Part shown: positions 61,856-64,000 of the stretch, piece after piece
How the letters are laid out: every line of letters begins with the position of its first letter
How positions within the stretch are numbered: position 1 is the first letter of the stretch
Origin: Flammeovirga kamogawensis
GTDB lineage: Bacteria > Bacteroidota > Bacteroidia > Cytophagales > Flammeovirgaceae
Length of the DNA stretch: 64,000 nucleotides
Direction: 5' to 3'
NCBI RefSeq assembly: GCF_018736065.1
Contig: NZ_CP076128.1
Location: forward strand, 4,155,001 to 4,219,000
Position numbers and translations under genes: made by a program
Notes under the pieces: model-generated
Told to the model about the DNA's origin: nothing
What the model saw: only the letters and a program-made list of their open reading frames with translations
Database searches by the model: none

Positions 61856-61887
61856 TGATCTCATATTATTAGTTTTTTTTGAGATCA
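61856..61887. promoter_or_regulatory. Operator-like dyad upstream of nadC
   Basis: Inverted repeat TGATCTCA (61856-61863) and TGAGATCA (61880-61887), 16-bp spacer with an internal T-run, 36-67 bp before the nadC -7 box. Could be a regulator site for nadC; no known NAD regulator motif is recognised. Confidence 0.3.
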
Positions 61888-61922
61888 ATTACAAATAAAG
61901 TGGAACAGTAACATCATTTGTT

Positions 61923-61930
61923 TATTTTTG
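61923..61930 (+). promoter_or_regulatory. Promoter -7 box of nadC (leaderless)
   Basis: TATTTTTG fits TAnnTTTG and ends 5 bp before the GTG start at 61936. Expected transcription start coincides with the GTG, so the mRNA would have no leader. A -33 box is weak. Confidence 0.45.
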
Positions 61931-61935
61931 CGTCC

Positions 61936-62790
61936 GTGAAACCAAAGTACTTAACAGAAGAAGCTATTGATGCATTCATTAAGAGTGCATTAAAAGAAGA
62001 TATCGGAGATGGCGATCATTCCACGCTCTCTGCTGTGCCTAAAGATGCAGTAGAATCTGCAAAAATGATTTTTAAAGATCAAGGAGTTATTGCAGGTATA
62101 GAAATGGCAAAACGCATTTTCTTAACTTTAGATCCTGATATGGAAATTAAATGTTTTGCTAATGAGGGCGATAGTCTAAATTATGGAGACATTGTAATGA
62201 CTATTAAAGGTAATGCTCAAGCTATTTTAATGGCAGAACGCCTTGCTTTAAATTGTGCACAACGTATGAGTGGAATTGCATCTCATACTCACCGTGTAGT
62301 AAACCTTATTAAAAACTCAAAGACTAAGATTTTAGATACTCGTAAAACTACACCAAATTTCAGATTAATGGAGAAATGGGCAGTTTTCTTGGGTGGAGGA
62401 AGAAATCATAGATTTGGTTTGTATGACATGGTTATGCTAAAAGATAATCATATAGATTATGCTGGAGGAATTGAAAAAGCTGTAAGCGATACGAAACAAT
62501 ATCTATCAGAAAATAATAAATCACTTCGTATTGAGGTAGAAACAAGAAACCTTGATGAAGTGAAACAAGCATTAGCTGCAAAAGTAGATGTTATCATGTT
62601 AGATAATATGGATATTGCAACAATGAAAGAAGCTGTTCGTATTGTTGGAGGACAATGTGAAACTGAAGCATCTGGAGGAATAACAGAAAGTAATGTTGCT
62701 GAAGTAGCAGAAACAGGAGTTGATTTTATTTCTTTAGGAGCCTTAACTCATTCTAGTCTAAGTAAAGATATCAGCTTAAAGGCTGTATAA
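61936..62790 (+). CDS. nadC: Nicotinate-nucleotide pyrophosphorylase (carboxylating)
   Basis: 284 residues from the GTG at 61936. A TTG at 61918 is possible on paper, but its extra codons are the -7 promoter box and add a hydrophobic tail without family match. FIKSALKEDIGDGDHSTLSA is the N-terminal quinolinate site, AERLALNCAQRMSGIASHTH, ILDTRKTTPNFRLMEKWAVF (phosphate loop), GGGRNHRFGLYDMVMLKDNH and VDVIMLDNMDIATMKEAV complete the family. It converts quinolinate and PRPP to nicotinate mononucleotide. Confidence 0.94.
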   Translation: MKPKYLTEEAIDAFIKSALKEDIGDGDHSTLSAVPKDAVESAKMIFKDQGVIAGIEMAKRIFLTLDPDMEIKCFANEGDSLNYGDIVMTIKGNAQAILMAERLALNCAQRMSGIASHTHRVVNLIKNSKTKILDTRKTTPNFRLMEKWAVFLGGGRNHRFGLYDMVMLKDNHIDYAGGIEKAVSDTKQYLSENNKSLRIEVETRNLDEVKQALAAKVDVIMLDNMDIATMKEAVRIVGGQCETEASGGITESNVAEVAETGVDFISLGALTHSSLSKDISLKAV

Positions 62791-62804
62791 ATTGTATTAT
62801 TAAG

Positions 62805-63359
62805 ATGACAATCAAGACAAAAAAATATCAATTAGAATCGAACCAATATGTAAAATTAGGTTTGATTGGGGTAATGAAAGAATTATGGTGGTTCTGGTTT
62901 ATACCAGCTGCAATTATAATTATACCGTCATTAATATGGCCAAGTTCACTTTGGTGGATGGTAGGTGTAGGTGTATTATTATCTGTACTTTACATTTTAT
63001 TTTGGTGGGCACAATTTATGGGAGCAACACAAATGGAACAAAGTAAAATGTTCTTTGAGAGACTTTCATATGAAATAGATAGCAGATTCATCATGATGAA
63101 ACGTAATGCTAAAGAAGGTATGCCTGTAAAATGGGAGATGGTTAAAAGTGCAAAAATGACAGATGATGCATTTGTTTTAATGTTAGGTAATGATAATGTT
63201 GAAGCAAATAAAATTCAAAAGTTTTTTGCTCAGAAGTTAGGTATGCCTTTATACTTACCTTATTCTATCTTCACTACAGAAGTACAAAAAGGATTTATGA
63301 TAAAACTACTTCAACGTAAAGGTCTTATAGAAGTTCCTGAAACGACAAAAGAAGCATAG
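62805..63359 (+). CDS. YcxB-like membrane protein
   Basis: 184 residues. Two TM helices at about 27-70 (LWWFWFIPAAIIIIPSLIW, LWWMVGVGVLLSVLYILFW), then a soluble domain with SYEIDSRFIMMKRNAKEGMP, VKWEMVKSAKMTDDAFVLML and a C-terminal YLPYSIFTTEVQKGFMIKLL, which fits the YcxB-like PH-type fold. Function unknown. Lies 14 bp after nadC and ends in a terminator, so it is co-transcribed with nadC. Confidence 0.65.
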   Translation: MTIKTKKYQLESNQYVKLGLIGVMKELWWFWFIPAAIIIIPSLIWPSSLWWMVGVGVLLSVLYILFWWAQFMGATQMEQSKMFFERLSYEIDSRFIMMKRNAKEGMPVKWEMVKSAKMTDDAFVLMLGNDNVEANKIQKFFAQKLGMPLYLPYSIFTTEVQKGFMIKLLQRKGLIEVPETTKEA

Positions 63360-63377
63360 TTTTAAAACTATTCTATA

Positions 63378-63412
63378 AACCTCTTAAGAAGCATCTTGAG
63401 AGGTTTTTTTTG
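63378..63412. terminator. Terminator after the YcxB-like gene
   Basis: 12-bp stem AACCTCTTAAGA / TCTTGAGAGGTT (one G-T pair, loop AGCA) with T-run. It overlaps the 3' end of the convergent hydrolase gene. Confidence 0.85.
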
Positions 63413-64000
63413 TTTTTAACCATTCAAAATATTTAAATAATGCTCTGTTATGGTCTGCTTCTAAATAAATAATAGACTCTTTAGGTAATTGAAGAATAAA
63501 ATTATCTAAATCTTTTTTTAAGATAACAGCATCATACTTGCCTAGAAAAAGAAGTAATTTACTTTCAGTTTTTTTTACTTTATTTATTAAATCAGTTTTA
63601 GAAAAGTTAGCCACTGAAATTGAAATCCATGTTTCTGCAATTCTAGAAGAATACAAGTTGTTAGTTAGATTCTGCTTAATAAACCGCTCTTGCTTTACAG
63701 AAATTATATTTAAAAACTTTGCAACTGATATTAATTTACTGACCTTTACGGCGTTGGTCATTATTAATTTAAATACTGGTTGTATTAGTTTTGCAGTTGC
63801 AATTGGAAAAATAACATTATCTCCTATGCCATCTGGTGCAATTAAGTGGAGCTCTTTACATTTTGTTGGAAAGCGTAGGTAAAGGAAGCATGCTATTCTT
63901 GCTCCAATAGAATACCCACAAATAGACCAATTTTTTATTTTTTTTTCAGAAGTTAGCTTTTCTATAAAAGTAATAATTTCTGTAAAATAAATTTGAGAGT
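63384..64000 (-). CDS. Alpha/beta-hydrolase, C-terminal part (runs off the window)
   Basis: The frame is open from the stop at 63384 to the window edge without interruption. Upstream of the internal Met at 63759-63761 it reads NWSICGYSIGARIACFLYLR, the GxSxG nucleophile elbow, then HLIAPDGIGDNVIFP. Asp in LLLFLGKYDAVILKKDLDNF and His in IIYLEADHNRALFKYFEWL complete the triad. The Met at 63759 is internal, not the start: taken alone it would lack the nucleophile. Substrate unknown; the N-terminus lies beyond the window. Confidence 0.8.
   Translation of the reverse strand, partial: SQIYFTEIITFIEKLTSEKKIKNWSICGYSIGARIACFLYLRFPTKCKELHLIAPDGIGDNVIFPIATAKLIQPVFKLIMTNAVKVSKLISVAKFLNIISVKQERFIKQNLTNNLYSSRIAETWISISVANFSKTDLINKVKKTESKLLLFLGKYDAVILKKDLDNFILQLPKESIIYLEADHNRALFKYFEWLKTKKTSQDAS

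Noticed and set aside
63384-63761. Independent 125-residue gene starting at 63761
   Set aside because: The frame continues upstream to the window edge with a GYSIG nucleophile motif; it is the C-terminal part of an alpha/beta hydrolase.

Overview
The window looks like chromosomal DNA of a member of the Bacteroidota, most likely order Cytophagales (a Flammeovirga-like marine bacterium; this placement is inference from gene content, not a database match). The base composition is AT-rich. Typical families are present: DUF2490, DUF5683, DUF4251, DUF6089-like barrels, S46 dipeptidyl peptidase, a triple-tyrosine/propeller sensor with a LuxR-like HTH, and class C lgt, lepB and ParAB arrangements. 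Several genes have the Bacteroidota promoter TTG-N19-21-TAnnTTTG instead of -35/-10 boxes. I see no prophage, insertion sequence or CRISPR array. Nearly all genes are housekeeping or small accessory genes, separated by strong terminator hairpins.

Layout. 1-5.5 kb: partial LysR regulator, ArsC-like protein, sugar aminotransferase, two envelope proteins and a GH13 protein whose conserved catalytic positions are substituted. 5.8-15.3 kb: two large signalling proteins, a glycosyltransferase/MenE pair, a YwqK/MORN repeat protein and an Hsp15-like protein. 15.4-23.9 kb: small membrane and TPR proteins, M28 peptidase, DUF3179, hemA, lgt, tsaD, TerB-like and GH73 proteins. 23.9-31.4 kb (minus strand): S46 peptidase (DPP11-type), then parA-parB-DUF5683-dapB-lepB as a tight operon, and a polysaccharide deacetylase. 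31.5-39.3 kb: complete isoleucine/valine operon ilvE-ilvD-ilvB-ilvN-ilvC followed by ilvA. 39.4-40.3 kb: seven tandem, identical tRNA-Asp genes. 40.3-52 kb: RluA pseudouridine synthase, site-2 protease, a solitary Cas6-family protein, asparagine synthase, chromate transporter, phosphodiesterase, DUF4251, DUF892, amidase, tatC, recR and clpS. 52-64 kb: rhamnose-reductase-like SDR, three beta-barrel proteins, S1/P1 nuclease, MFS transporter, HAD phosphatase, histidine phosphatase, thioesterase, membrane protein plus histidine kinase, a structured non-coding RNA, nadC, a YcxB-like protein and a partial alpha/beta hydrolase running off the end.

The strongest undescribed regulatory elements are RNA based. 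Upstream of ilvE there is a promoter, a 23-codon leader peptide with 11 Ile/Val/Leu codons, an antiterminator helix that starts at the leader stop codon, and a competing terminator: a complete ribosome-mediated attenuator. Upstream of nadC a stand-alone RNA of about 181 nt has perfectly complementary ends, a long rod interrupted by bubbles and its own promoter and terminator; 6S RNA is the best guess but is unproven. The seven-fold tRNA-Asp array, the orphan Cas6 and the GH13 protein with altered catalytic residues are the other items worth following.
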